Shown: positions 35,814 to 45,479, counted from the stretch's first letter. The stretch: 64,000 bases of DNA from Chlorogloea sp. CCALA 695 (GCF_003003885.1 NZ_PVWN01000001.1:186001-250000); one strand, 5' to 3'. The notes: a model not told the origin generated them from the sequence alone. Made by a program: numbers and translations.

Positions 35814-36317
35814 TTAATCAAAGTAGAATAATGTAACCACTTTTCTTTGATCTTCGGCTTCTTGGCAAGTTTGTAACAAAGTGCGGCTGTCATGAAAGGC
35901 AAAACAGATGAGTTGCTGACAACGGGAAACAATTTCTTGATTGCACAATGAACTAGCTTCAGCTAAAGATAGGCGATCATTGCCAGGATTTTCAACTAAG
36001 TGCATGACTTGTTCTAACTGCTGGCGAGATTCTTGGGGTTGACGTTCCAAACTTTGCGGCAAAATTACCGTTAATAAGTTGGGATCGGCACGCATTGCGC
36101 CGCGAATTGCTGCCGCATTAGTACCAGCAGCACCAGAAGTTAGCAACCGATTTCCTGATAAAACTAAGGCATAACTCATCATCTCGATTAAGTGTTGATG
36201 AGTAAGGGGGACATGGCGCGAACCTAGTAAAGCAATCCGTTTAGAGCCTGTTTGCTGGATTGTTGCTAATTCTTGCGCTAATGTATCGATTTTGGGTATG
36301 TCTATGGACTGACTCAA
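35814..36317 (-). CDS. DprA/LOG-like (SLOG superfamily) protein
   Basis: The 167-residue protein has a Rossmann-like core with RIALLGSRHVPL, LLTSGAAGTNAAAIRGA and VILPQSL, the pattern of SLOG (DprA, LOG) nucleotide-binding domains. Short stand-alone versions are often labelled DNA recombination-mediator protein A in cyanobacteria. Residues after 110 have a conserved-looking CQQLICFAFHDSRTLLQTC. SLOG domains bind nucleotides or nucleotide-derived signals; the role here is unknown. Confidence 0.7.
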   Translation of the reverse strand: MSQSIDIPKIDTLAQELATIQQTGSKRIALLGSRHVPLTHQHLIEMMSYALVLSGNRLLTSGAAGTNAAAIRGAMRADPNLLTVILPQSLERQPQESRQQLEQVMHLVENPGNDRLSLAEASSLCNQEIVSRCQQLICFAFHDSRTLLQTCQEAEDQRKVVTLFYFD

Positions 36318-36444
36318 ATTGGCGCGATCGCGTTTTTCAAAACAACCTCGTTATTTTAGCAGAGAGTACCGCTATTGAATGCGATCACCGATTTTTAGTA
36401 AATCCTCAAAGATATCGTTTTGAGATCAACTTCCTCTTAGCTGT

Positions 36445-37536
36445 TTAAGGCAAAGCCACCGCCGCTTCAATGCCCAATATAGACAACAAACGGTCAATAT
36501 CAAAATGCTCTTGCATTAATTGACGGATACAATCTACCTTGATTGGTTCGTGCAGGCGGACTTGTCCAAAAGCGCGATCAACAATTTCCACTGTAGAAAG
36601 GGTATCGAGATCAACCGATAAAATCGGAATTTCTAATTCCTCTGCTTTATTGAGAATAAAATCCGGTGGTGGTACTTGTCCAGTGAGAATCAGACATTGA
36701 GTAGAACTTTCCAATGCTGCTAATTGAATTTCTACGCGATCGCCTCCGGTTACTACTGCCATATTGCGCCGTTTGCGAAAGTATTTAAGCGCCGAATTGA
36801 CATTCATAGCCCCAATAGCGAGACTTTCTACCATTAGGTTAAGGCGATCGCCCCGGCAAAGCACTTCTGCTTGCAATTGCTTAACAAGTTCTGCAACGCT
36901 GACACTACGCAGCAAAGCATTTTTTGGTAGCATTCCAAGTACGGGGATATTTTGCTGCTCTAAAAATGGACAAATTTGGTTACGGGCAAATTCTAATTCA
37001 TCGGCGGGAATATCATTGATCAGAACGCCAACTAAAGATTCACCCAAGCTAAACTTTGCGGCTAACAATGCCTCCATTGACAAAACCGATTGGTAGCGCA
37101 CTACCAACAATACAGACGCACCAACAGCTTGTGCTACTTGGGGCAAACTGAGGTCAAATAACATTCCTTCTGCTAAATTCCCAGCGCCTTCTAGCAATAC
37201 TAAATCGCCGCTAGAAGTTTGCAGGTATTGCCTAGCTTCCTGTTGATAATCAGTTTTATCTTCACCGCTTAGACGTTTTTTTACCGTAGTACCATTCAAA
37301 TTTAGTAGTGTTGGTAATAATCGCTGAGGAGACAGAGCAAGTATTTGCTTAATAAATTCAACATCTGCTTCCCCTACTTTTCCTTGGTCTTCACTAAAAT
37401 TACTCCCTACGGGCTTGCCGTAAGCAATATCTAAGCCTTTTTTTTGCAGTTGATCAGCTAGACCTATTACAGTAGCAGACTTACCACTGTAAGCCTCTGT
37501 TGACCCAATTAGTAAATATTTAGCCGATATTGGCAC
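36445..37536 (-). CDS. phosphotransacetylase-family protein (BioD-like plus DRTGG)
   Basis: The N-terminus has a P-loop variant GSTEAYSGKSATVIGLA like dethiobiotin synthetase, with LVLLEGAGNL and GVLINDIP. Residues about 215-330 form a DRTGG-type domain (ALKYFRKRRNMAVVTGGDR). This is the N-terminal arrangement of long phosphotransacetylases, but the catalytic Pta domain is absent. Free-standing forms are widespread in cyanobacteria and have no assigned reaction. A sensory or regulatory role is inference. Confidence 0.78.
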   Translation of the reverse strand: MPISAKYLLIGSTEAYSGKSATVIGLADQLQKKGLDIAYGKPVGSNFSEDQGKVGEADVEFIKQILALSPQRLLPTLLNLNGTTVKKRLSGEDKTDYQQEARQYLQTSSGDLVLLEGAGNLAEGMLFDLSLPQVAQAVGASVLLVVRYQSVLSMEALLAAKFSLGESLVGVLINDIPADELEFARNQICPFLEQQNIPVLGMLPKNALLRSVSVAELVKQLQAEVLCRGDRLNLMVESLAIGAMNVNSALKYFRKRRNMAVVTGGDRVEIQLAALESSTQCLILTGQVPPPDFILNKAEELEIPILSVDLDTLSTVEIVDRAFGQVRLHEPIKVDCIRQLMQEHFDIDRLLSILGIEAAVALP

Positions 37537-37693
37537 GCTTTGCTCCTTATTTTATCTTTGGCAGTAGACCCAGGAGTCTCCACTGGTTCGTTACTTAAGC
37601 GCAACTTTTTGTTTATCTTAAGTCGAAATTTAGTTTTACAGGCTAACAATAATATTGCCAATCCCAGGAAAATTTTTAGACTAGGTTTAAAGA

Positions 37694-38068
37694 TTAGTCG
37701 TCTTTACGCAGAAGTTTACGATAAAACCCTTTAGGAAAATCAGTAGTTTGCGCTAGTTGAAAAGTAACGACTACATCAATTAAAAAATCTACTAATACCG
37801 AACTTGCCATCATAATTTCGTAACTTAGCTCGGCGTTCCCGTCAAACTGCATCCGACACCGGACTAAATCGGCAGGTAACGTCGAAACGTTCCAAGTAGC
37901 AACAAAAGGAATACTTTCTCCCCCCTCAATTTTACGCTGTCCTTGTAGCACTCCTTTTTTATACAAACTAATAGCTAAAGGCAGAATATTACGCTTGTTT
38001 CCCTGAAAATAGGGCATATACACTCGGACATCTTGAGGATTGGCGGGCTGTAGTTGAGCGAGAGACAT
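37694..38068 (-). CDS. ebsA: EbsA-like protein, type IV pilus biogenesis
   Basis: The 124-residue protein carries VYMPYFQGNKRNILPLAISLY in outline, then EGGESIPFVATWNVSTLPADL and CRMQFDGNAELSYE. I recall these blocks from EbsA, which in Synechococcus elongatus binds PilB and Hfq and is needed for pilus assembly and biofilm self-suppression. No signal peptide or membrane segment is seen. No pilus gene adjoins it. The identification rests on remembered sequence. Confidence 0.6.
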   Translation of the reverse strand: MSLAQLQPANPQDVRVYMPYFQGNKRNILPLAISLYKKGVLQGQRKIEGGESIPFVATWNVSTLPADLVRCRMQFDGNAELSYEIMMASSVLVDFLIDVVVTFQLAQTTDFPKGFYRKLLRKDD

Positions 38069-38265
38069 GATTAAATATTCCTTAAATTTACGTAAAATGA
38101 TGGCTAATCTAGGCTGCTGACCATAATATTCCCAAAAACGACCTACTTATTACACAGAAATAAAGTAATTTGCTGCATAATTCTTTTTACTCAAAGTCAA
38201 AATGATTGACTCACGGTTTATTATGGGCTGAAGATGTCTTAAGAAAATTCTGGTGAGCAAATTCT

Positions 38266-39240
38266 ATGGCTCCACTGGTTGCCAACTATTACTTGACCTA
38301 TCGCTGCAATGCTCGCTGTCACTTTTGTAACATTTGGGCATTGGAACCGCCAAAGGAAGCCGATTATCAAACGATCGCGCACAATTTGGTTGATTTACGC
38401 AAGCTAGGTGTAAATTACATTGATTTTACTGGGGGCGAACCATTGTTACGCGCCGATGTTGGTCAAATATACCAAGAGGCAAAACGCCTTGGGTTTATGA
38501 CTAGCATGACGACAAACACGATTTTGTATCCCAAAAAAGCGAAAGAAGTTCAAGGACTTGTAGACTTTTTAAATTTTTCCTTAGATGGTGCGGATGCTGA
38601 AACTCATGACAGATCACGAGGAGTAAGACTTTTTGACAACTTGGTAGAATCGGTAAAACTTGCCCAATCTTTAGGCGAATACCCCGTACTCAACCACACC
38701 GTTACAGCCCAAAACTACGAGCGAATTGACGAAATTGGCGAATTAGGATTGCGTTTAGGGGCGAGAGTGTGGCTAAACCCAGCTTTTACCGCCTATGACA
38801 ACTATAATTCCCAAAAAAACCCCACTCCTGACATGGTGGCGGCAATTCAAGCTAGCGGGAAGAAGTATAAGAATGTCGGATACAATAAAGCTGCATTGGC
38901 TTTTATTGAAGCTGGCGGCAATGATACCAAAAACCCCCGTTGTAAAGCGGTAGATGCGGTAATTGCAATTTCTCCTGACGACCAACTGCTGTTGCCTTGT
39001 TACCACTTTGCCCAATCAGGCGTACCCATTAACGGTAAGCTTTACGAGCTTTACCGTGAATCGGAAGAAGTGGAGAAGTATCGCGCTTCTCAAGGAAAGC
39101 TATCAGTCTGTGAAGGCTGTACAGTATGGTGTTATTTGATCCCCAGCTTCAATATGGGTGTAGACAAATACTGGTGGCTAAATACAGTAACTTATGCCAG
39201 CGAATTTTTGGCAAGAAAACGATTCTTACAACGAGCTTGA
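38266..39240 (+). CDS. radical SAM protein with SPASM-like C-terminus
   Basis: The radical SAM cluster motif CNARCHFC is near the N-terminus, followed by DFTGGEPLLR and LNFSLDGAD. The C-terminal third has extra cysteines (NPRCKAVDA, LLLPCYHF, CEGCTVWCYL) that could hold an auxiliary cluster. The family is close to AdoMet enzymes of hopanoid (HpnH-like) or peptide modification; no substrate can be named. Its last 47 bp overlap the start of the glycosyltransferase gene in another frame, so translation of the pair is probably coupled. Confidence 0.85.
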   Translation: MAPLVANYYLTYRCNARCHFCNIWALEPPKEADYQTIAHNLVDLRKLGVNYIDFTGGEPLLRADVGQIYQEAKRLGFMTSMTTNTILYPKKAKEVQGLVDFLNFSLDGADAETHDRSRGVRLFDNLVESVKLAQSLGEYPVLNHTVTAQNYERIDEIGELGLRLGARVWLNPAFTAYDNYNSQKNPTPDMVAAIQASGKKYKNVGYNKAALAFIEAGGNDTKNPRCKAVDAVIAISPDDQLLLPCYHFAQSGVPINGKLYELYRESEEVEKYRASQGKLSVCEGCTVWCYLIPSFNMGVDKYWWLNTVTYASEFLARKRFLQRA

Positions 39241-40627
39241 AGCGCTTAATTCGTTGTTGTCTGAGTTCTCTGAACCAGAGGAATCAGAAGAAAGTGTTGA
39301 GGAGTCAATGTTAGAGGTATCAGCAACATCTCTAACTTTTGACTACCAAGGACGCAGACGCAAAGCGGCGGTAGTTTTGACAATAGTTTGGGGCGGTACG
39401 ATCGCCCTAAACTTGGTTTCCTGGGGTTCGTGGTTTGTTTTAGGCATGACAACAATTTTTGGGATTCATGCTTTGGGACTTGTTTTTACTCGTCCCCGCC
39501 TAGCACCAGCACCATTATCGGGGGACTTAGCAAGTTGTCCCACAGTTTCCTTGCTAGTTGCTGCTAAAAACGAAGAAGCGGTAATTAGCAATTTGGTCAA
39601 AATGCTTTGTAGTATCAATTACCCGTTAAGTAAATACGAAATCTGGGTAGTTGACGATCATAGCACCGACAAAACGCCGGAATTGCTGGCAAATCTGGCG
39701 CAAAAATATTCTCAGCTAAAAGTATTGCGGCGCACCGAAACCAGTGGCGGTAAATCTGGGGCGTTAAATGACGTATTGCCATTGACAAAAGGGGCATTTT
39801 TAGGGGTATTTGATGCCGATGCTCAAGTGTCGCCCGATTTGCTTCGTCAAGTATTGCCTTTATTTGATCGAGAAACTGTAGGGGCTGTACAGGTACGGAA
39901 AGTAATCGCCAATGCTGGGATTAATTTCTGGACAAAAGGGCAAAGTACAGAAATGGCTTTAGATAGCTATATGCAGCAACAGCGCATTGCTAGGGGCGGG
40001 ATCGGTGATTTGCGTGGTAACGGTCAATTTGTGCGCCGAGAGGCTTTAGTGCGCTGCGGAGGCTGGAATGAGGAGACAATTACCGATGACTTGGACTTGG
40101 CTTTACGCTTGCACCTAGACCAGTGGGATATTGAGTTTTTGAGCTTTCCCGCAGTGATGGAAGAAGGCGTAACTACAGCAATTTCTTTATGGCATCAGCG
40201 CAATCGCTGGGCTGAAGGACAATCTCAGCGCTATTTAGATTACTGGAAAGCAATTTTTAGCAATCGGTTGGGAAGGGCAAAAACCTTTGATTTGGCGATG
40301 TTTTTGTTAATACAGCAAATTTTACCGATCGCTTCTGTACCCGATTTGATGATGTCTTTAGCCCGTAATCGAGCGCCAGTAATGGCTCCCTTAACTGGTA
40401 TCACTCTAAGTTTGTCAGTAGTATCAATGTTTATGGGTTTGAAAAGGGTAGGCAAACAAGAATCGTTGAACCCATCGGCATTTTTGGCGATCGCCTTGCA
40501 AACTCTCCGGGGTACTATTTATATGCTCCACTGGGTAGTTGTTATGGTTAGCACCACTGCACGAATATCGGTTAGGCAAAAGCGGCTGAAGTGGGTAAAG
40601 ACAGTACACGAAGGCGTTATTGATTAA
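39194..40627 (+). CDS. family 2 glycosyltransferase, processive type, membrane-bound
   Basis: After an acidic N-terminus (about 1-50, EEPEESEESVEES-like) come two transmembrane segments (60-95), then the GT2 core with LLVAAKNEEAV, VVDDHSTD, FDADAQV, TDDLDLALRL and the processive-enzyme motif HQRNRWAEGQ. C-terminal hydrophobic segments follow. Such enzymes polymerise or transfer sugars at the cytoplasmic membrane. The start ATG at 39194 lies inside the radical SAM gene; a later start near 39308 is possible. The stop overlaps that of dnaX by three bases. Confidence 0.9.
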   Translation: MPANFWQENDSYNELEALNSLLSEFSEPEESEESVEESMLEVSATSLTFDYQGRRRKAAVVLTIVWGGTIALNLVSWGSWFVLGMTTIFGIHALGLVFTRPRLAPAPLSGDLASCPTVSLLVAAKNEEAVISNLVKMLCSINYPLSKYEIWVVDDHSTDKTPELLANLAQKYSQLKVLRRTETSGGKSGALNDVLPLTKGAFLGVFDADAQVSPDLLRQVLPLFDRETVGAVQVRKVIANAGINFWTKGQSTEMALDSYMQQQRIARGGIGDLRGNGQFVRREALVRCGGWNEETITDDLDLALRLHLDQWDIEFLSFPAVMEEGVTTAISLWHQRNRWAEGQSQRYLDYWKAIFSNRLGRAKTFDLAMFLLIQQILPIASVPDLMMSLARNRAPVMAPLTGITLSLSVVSMFMGLKRVGKQESLNPSAFLAIALQTLRGTIYMLHWVVVMVSTTARISVRQKRLKWVKTVHEGVID

Positions 40628-42465
40628 AAATCTATTTCCTCATCATCTTCCTCATCCCAGTCACTAGCAGAAGTAGAAATTTCTTGAAAACCTTTAGGGA
40701 CGGAGCGTTCGCCCCCCAAAGTTTCCGCTTGCGTTACTGGGGGAGAGTTTGAGCTAACAAGTGGTTTTAAGTTAAAGTTGACCGTTTCACCCTTAAAAGC
40801 CTCAGCTAAACGTTGAGATGCAAGTTCTAATTGATTGTCAGCTATTTCAAAAGTGGTATCAGTGCTAGGTGTAGCAACTACTGGGGTTGGTTGTGGCGTG
40901 ACGACGGGCAATTCTGGGGCTAGTGGAGGCGGAGGGGAGATAGGCGCTTTTGGCGGTGGTGTAGTTTTGGCTTCTTTCCCCACTTCTACAGTTACTTTTA
41001 CTTTCTGCGATCCTAACTTTTGAAAAGCAGCCTCAATATTAGGAATTTTATTTTGTACCATAGCCAGCAATGGTTGAGAGGCAATCCCCACTCGCGCCAA
41101 ACTCCCATCAAAAGATAGCAAGCGGCACTGTTGACTTACAAGTGCTTGGGCGGAATAAGGTTGAATTTCTTTAACTACTTGTTGCCATAAGTCGCTATCT
41201 CCAGCGACTACGGTTGGTTCTGCTTCTAAAGGCTGAGAAGTTATATCTGGCGGTACAATGGGCGTAGGTGTGGGTTCAACTCTAGTTATTTGCTCAATAA
41301 CTGGAGTTGGTTTAGTTTCTGGAATTGGGGCGCTAATTATTTGCTGAGGAATTGCCACTACAGGTTTTTGCGGAGTATTAGCAGACAATAATCCTAATAA
41401 TGTTACTTCTAACCACAAACGCGGTTGAGTAGAGTTTTTGATTTGAACTTCACTTTTTGCTAAGTGCTGTTGTCCGTTGATAATAGTAGCAATTTCTAAC
41501 TTCAGGGCTAGTTCACCTAGTTTTGCCCAAGTTGCGGGAGTAAGAGAAACTAAATCGCTACGAGTGGGAGCAGTTTTAGCAATGAGTAAGTCTCGGTAGA
41601 ATCCAGCGAGATTTTGTAGCACTATCACGGGTTCACGCCCTCGATCCATAATTTTTCGAGCGCTTTCTAAAATAGTATCGGGGTGGTTTTGGGCGATCGC
41701 ATTCAACAATTCTAAGCAATCTTTTTCGCTTACTGAGCCTGCTAAATCCCACACGCGCTCAATAGTAATTTCCCCCGATAACAAGCTCAACTGATCGAGC
41801 AAACTTTCTGCATCCCGCAAGCCGCCTTGAGCTAGTTGAGCTACTAATTGCAAAGCCTCGGCGTTGATACTAATGCCTTCTTCGGTGGCAATATAGCGCA
41901 AATGATCGGCTATTGCTTGAATCGGAATGCGGCGAAAATCGAACCTTTGACAGCGAGAAATAATTGTCGGTAAAACTCGCTCTGGATCGGTGGTTGCTAA
42001 GATAAATACCACGCTTTTCGGCGGTTCTTCCAGAGTTTTTAACAGACAATTGAACGCCGCACTCGATAACATATGGCATTCATCGATCGCATAAACTTTG
42101 TAACGACACTGTACGGGAGCAAATTGGGCGCGTTCGATAATTTCCCGAATGTTGTCTACACCTGTATTACTAGCAGCGTCAATTTCAATCACATCTAAAG
42201 CAATACCTTTAGTAATTCCTTGACAAGCATCGCACTTGCCACAAGGCTTTTCTGTTGGCGCGGGGCTACTAAGACAATTGAGAGATTTAGATAAAATCCG
42301 GGCGCTAGAAGTTTTACCCGTCCCTCTTGAGCCTGTAAACAAGTAAGCCGGGGCTATTTGGCTTTTGCGGATAGCATTAGTGAGCGTAGTTGCGATCGCC
42401 TCTTGCCCAATTAAATCAGCAAAAGTTTGTGGTCGATATTTGTGATGTAGCGGCTCGTAAGACAT
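40624..42465 (-). CDS. dnaX: DNA polymerase III gamma/tau subunit
   Basis: The 613-residue clamp-loader subunit has Walker A GSRGTGKTSSAR, the zinc cysteines C64 region (KPCGKCDACQG), Walker B YAIDECHML and sensor LATTDPERVLPTI. The C-terminal part (about 370-560) is a proline-rich linker and the end is acidic. Some cyanobacterial dnaX genes hold an intein; here the frame is continuous without one. It loads the beta clamp and organises the replisome. Confidence 0.96.
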   Translation of the reverse strand: MSYEPLHHKYRPQTFADLIGQEAIATTLTNAIRKSQIAPAYLFTGSRGTGKTSSARILSKSLNCLSSPAPTEKPCGKCDACQGITKGIALDVIEIDAASNTGVDNIREIIERAQFAPVQCRYKVYAIDECHMLSSAAFNCLLKTLEEPPKSVVFILATTDPERVLPTIISRCQRFDFRRIPIQAIADHLRYIATEEGISINAEALQLVAQLAQGGLRDAESLLDQLSLLSGEITIERVWDLAGSVSEKDCLELLNAIAQNHPDTILESARKIMDRGREPVIVLQNLAGFYRDLLIAKTAPTRSDLVSLTPATWAKLGELALKLEIATIINGQQHLAKSEVQIKNSTQPRLWLEVTLLGLLSANTPQKPVVAIPQQIISAPIPETKPTPVIEQITRVEPTPTPIVPPDITSQPLEAEPTVVAGDSDLWQQVVKEIQPYSAQALVSQQCRLLSFDGSLARVGIASQPLLAMVQNKIPNIEAAFQKLGSQKVKVTVEVGKEAKTTPPPKAPISPPPPLAPELPVVTPQPTPVVATPSTDTTFEIADNQLELASQRLAEAFKGETVNFNLKPLVSSNSPPVTQAETLGGERSVPKGFQEISTSASDWDEEDDEEIDF

Positions 42466-42556
42466 TAGTTTTAATACATTCCCTCCTACTAAGATAAAGG
42501 AGCAGGGGACGGATTGTTTGTTTAATTTAGTACAAATTTACTAGAGGAGGATAGTT

Positions 42557-43456
42557 TTGGCGCGATCGCCTTTTTCTGCCTTAGATAAGGAAACCATTGG
42601 CTTAGTCTACGGTTTTTTGGGCGTACTTTGCTTTAGCCTAACTTTACCCGCCACACGGGCGGCGGTAGCAGACTTAGATCCCGTTATAGTTGGGCTGGGA
42701 CGATCTATGGTGGCGGCGATGCTGGCGGCAATATTATTGAGAATTAGTGATCAAAAAACCCCAAGTCGCAGGCAAATAAAAAGCTTAATAGTTGTAGCTT
42801 TGGGTGTAGTAATTGGGTTTCCAATTCTATCAGCTTGGGCAATGGTAAATTTACCCGCTTCTCACGGAGCAATTGTTTTAGGAATTGCGCCTTTAGCTAC
42901 GGCGATCTCTGGAACACTCCGTACAGGCGATCGCCCTTCAATAGGTTTTTGGTTAGCAAGTATATTAGGTAGCGCTACAGTAGTTAGTTTTGCTGTCTAT
43001 TCTGGGGCGGGACACCTGCAAATAGGAGATTTAGCGTTATTGGGGGCAATGATTGCAGCGTCTTTTGGCTACGCAGAAGGCGCACTATTAGCGCAAGTAA
43101 TGGGGGGATGGCAAGTAATTAGTTGGGGCTTAATAGTGGCTGTACCAATGATGATTTTGCCTGTAATTGCCGCCGTCTGGCAGCATGGATTAGTAGCATC
43201 GCCTACCGCGTGGTTGGGCTTTGGTTATATTGCAGTATTTAGTCAGTTTTTGGCGTTTTTTGCTTGGTACAAAGGCTTGGCAATTGGCGGAGTGGCGCGA
43301 GTGGGACAAGTTCAACTATTGCAGCCATTTTTGACAATTGCCGCCTCAGCGTTGCTACTAGGGGAATCAATTTCTCCCGTTGCTATTGGCACGGCAATTG
43401 TCGTGCTTATGATTGTGATTTTGGGCAAAAAGGCAGCAGTGAAACGGGTTAAATAA
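42557..43456 (+). CDS. DMT-superfamily (EamA) transporter
   Basis: The 299-residue protein has about ten transmembrane segments in two EamA repeats, with a typical VGLGRSMVAA and ASHGAIVLGIAPLATAI. It probably exports metabolites or amino acids; the substrate is unknown. The start is TTG at 42557, decided by GAGGAGG at 42544-42550 six bases upstream, a strong ribosome-binding site for this genome. The last eight bases overlap the convergent aat gene. Confidence 0.9.
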   Translation: MARSPFSALDKETIGLVYGFLGVLCFSLTLPATRAAVADLDPVIVGLGRSMVAAMLAAILLRISDQKTPSRRQIKSLIVVALGVVIGFPILSAWAMVNLPASHGAIVLGIAPLATAISGTLRTGDRPSIGFWLASILGSATVVSFAVYSGAGHLQIGDLALLGAMIAASFGYAEGALLAQVMGGWQVISWGLIVAVPMMILPVIAAVWQHGLVASPTAWLGFGYIAVFSQFLAFFAWYKGLAIGGVARVGQVQLLQPFLTIAASALLLGESISPVAIGTAIVVLMIVILGKKAAVKRVK

Positions 43457-44024
43457 GTCCACATTGGCGCTGCAACGATTGTTTAAGCAATCTTTGGTAC
43501 TCTAAATCTGCAACTTGGTAAGCCCCAAACCGCTCTAAGTGCGGGTTCATCATTTGGGCATCAAACAAGACAAAGGAACGCGATCGCAATTTTTCTACTA
43601 ATTTCACCATTGCAACTTTTGAGCCGTCGGGAATGCGATAAAACATTGATTCGCCGATAAACATCCCACCGATGGCAATTCCAAGGATTCCTCCGGCTAA
43701 CTCATCACCAAGCCAAGTTTCAAAGCTGTAAGCCCAACCATTGAGGTAAAGCGCCCAGTAAATCTCTTGTAACTCCTTTGAAATCCAAGTATTTTCGCGG
43801 TTAGCACAGCCCTTAACTACCGCTTTAAAATCGCGGTTGATAGCTACTGTAAATTTGTCGGAGTTTAAAACGCGCTGTAATGATTTGGGGTAGCGAAATC
43901 GAGCATCTAAAGGAATTAACGTGCGATCGCTACTTGAATACCACTGCAAGCTTTCGTCTTCAGTAGCCATCAAAAAGTAACCTTGAGCGTAACCCTCAAT
44001 GATGGCTAAAACATCATAATCCAT
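43449..44024 (-). CDS. aat: leucyl/phenylalanyl-tRNA-protein transferase
   Basis: The 191-residue enzyme shows the Aat hallmarks GYAQGYFLMATED, NRDFKAVVKGCA, TWISKELQEIYWALYLNGWAYS in outline and GGMFIGESMFYR. It attaches Leu or Phe to proteins beginning with Lys or Arg, marking them for ClpS/ClpAP in the N-end rule pathway. Length is typical of the shorter cyanobacterial form. Confidence 0.95.
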   Translation of the reverse strand: MDYDVLAIIEGYAQGYFLMATEDESLQWYSSSDRTLIPLDARFRYPKSLQRVLNSDKFTVAINRDFKAVVKGCANRENTWISKELQEIYWALYLNGWAYSFETWLGDELAGGILGIAIGGMFIGESMFYRIPDGSKVAMVKLVEKLRSRSFVLFDAQMMNPHLERFGAYQVADLEYQRLLKQSLQRQCGLI

Positions 44025-44156
44025 TAATTAATCTGCGAGTTGAGAACGCCATTTTAACGTTAAAACCCTCTTCAAATTTCTGGGATAATTTGGTTGACTC
44101 TGTAAAAAGTTTAATCTTTCCAATCCACTGACTCAGTATTGCCAATCTCTGATTAC

Positions 44157-44936
44157 CTACATATACCGAGTTAATTGAACGCGATAACGTTCTTTTTTAG
44201 TAACCATAATCTCGCCAACTTCCAATCTTCCCTTACCGCGAATCGCAATCAAATCGCCAGACTTGACTTGATAACTTGTTTGAGTAACATCTTTCCAATT
44301 GACACGCACATCGCCGCCGTCGATTAAGTCAGACATTTTGCTGCGAGACATTCCAAAACCCGCCGATGCGATCGCATCTAATCTTAAAGAAGCCTCAACA
44401 GTAGTCGATTCCTTCTTTTTAGGTTCTCTAATTTTTAGCTCACTTAAATCTATGCGTTGAGTTTTTACAGGAACAGAACGCACTTGTTGCAAGCTCATTT
44501 CTAAAAATTCTGCTATTTCGGGACTAGCGATCGCCTGCGCCCCCCGTTCGCCTAGTACAATAACATCGCCCGTCTTCTCACGGACAATTCCCGCCCCCAA
44601 CATCGCCCCCAAAAAGTCGCGGTGCGTCGCTGTATCAAAAAGGAAGTTTCCAGCAATTTCTAGCGCCACTAGCTCTACTTGTTCGCGTTCTAAAGGCATT
44701 TCCGATCGGGCAATCGCTACTCGTTGGCGTTCGGCTTGTTCGTATCCACCCCAAGCCACTATTTGCACCTCTGTTAAGCGACTAAACACCCGTTGGAGTT
44801 CGGCAAGTTCTGGCGGAGACAAAAAGTCTGTTAGCACAACTTCCCACGTCTTAATTGCTTGTTCAGCGCGATCAATTACCCGCGCTATAGTGTCTCGATT
44901 TTCTACACCTTTTAAAATTTCTTCTCTTGGCAACAT
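44157..44936 (-). CDS. photosystem II S4-domain protein
   Basis: The 259-residue protein has an N-terminal YlmH-like region (LSPPELAELQRVFSRL, HRDFLGAMLGAGIVREKTGD in outline) and a C-terminal S4 RNA-binding domain (RLDAIASAGFGMSRSKMSDLI, GKGRLEVGEI). It corresponds to the family named PSII S4 domain protein in cyanobacteria and plastids; its exact role in photosystem II or translation is not established. It precedes the aat gene on the same strand by 132 bp. Confidence 0.88.
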   Translation of the reverse strand: MLPREEILKGVENRDTIARVIDRAEQAIKTWEVVLTDFLSPPELAELQRVFSRLTEVQIVAWGGYEQAERQRVAIARSEMPLEREQVELVALEIAGNFLFDTATHRDFLGAMLGAGIVREKTGDVIVLGERGAQAIASPEIAEFLEMSLQQVRSVPVKTQRIDLSELKIREPKKKESTTVEASLRLDAIASAGFGMSRSKMSDLIDGGDVRVNWKDVTQTSYQVKSGDLIAIRGKGRLEVGEIMVTKKERYRVQLTRYM

Positions 44937-44963
44937 TGAAAACTTTTAACTAAATGAATCTTA

Positions 44964-45479
44964 TTACTGCTCGTCGGGATCGTTATATCCTTGTAAGTTT
45001 TCTGGTTCAAATTTTCTTAATACTCGGTTAGCTTGACGAGTAACTAAATCCGATCCTTTGACAACTACTAAATATTTGCCTGCGTTTAAGCGATTGCGGT
45101 AGGGGAGCGCGTCACCGCCACCTAAAGTTAAACCTACTCCACCACCTGCAAAAAAGCTGCCCATAAAACCGCCGCCTGCGCCTAAAAGAGCGCCAATTGC
45201 AATGTTACCCGTTGTACCTGCCCAAGGAAAAGTATTTAAACCTGTGAGCAAATTAAAAGCTCCACCTGCGATAAACCCAAAAGGTACTAGCCAAAAAGAG
45301 AGTAAACGGGATTGTTTTTTAGCTTCATTATTAGGATCAATTAAGCCAAATTCGTCCGCCGTTTTGTAACCTCTGCCCAAAATACTGACATTTGCTAGAG
45401 GTATACCTTCTTTTTCAAGAGTTACGTAGGCAGATTCGGCTTGAATGCGATCGCTCATCACGGCGATAAGATAGTTCAT
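44964..45479 (-). CDS. hypothetical membrane protein with glycine-zipper region
   Basis: The first 40 residues (YLIAVMSDRIQAESAYVTLE) resemble the small alpha/beta domain found in general-stress membrane proteins. Two hydrophobic glycine-rich segments follow (about 68-90 and 93-125, AIGALLGAGGGFMGSFFAGG). The C-terminus is polar. I do not recognise a named family with confidence. It is 27 bp upstream of the PSII S4 gene on the same strand, so co-transcription is likely. Confidence 0.65.
   Translation of the reverse strand: MNYLIAVMSDRIQAESAYVTLEKEGIPLANVSILGRGYKTADEFGLIDPNNEAKKQSRLLSFWLVPFGFIAGGAFNLLTGLNTFPWAGTTGNIAIGALLGAGGGFMGSFFAGGGVGLTLGGGDALPYRNRLNAGKYLVVVKGSDLVTRQANRVLRKFEPENLQGYNDPDEQ

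Noticed and set aside
40624-42465. Possible intein or programmed frameshift in dnaX
   Set aside because: The frame is continuous with normal spacing of motifs, and no slippery A-run with a downstream structure was seen.
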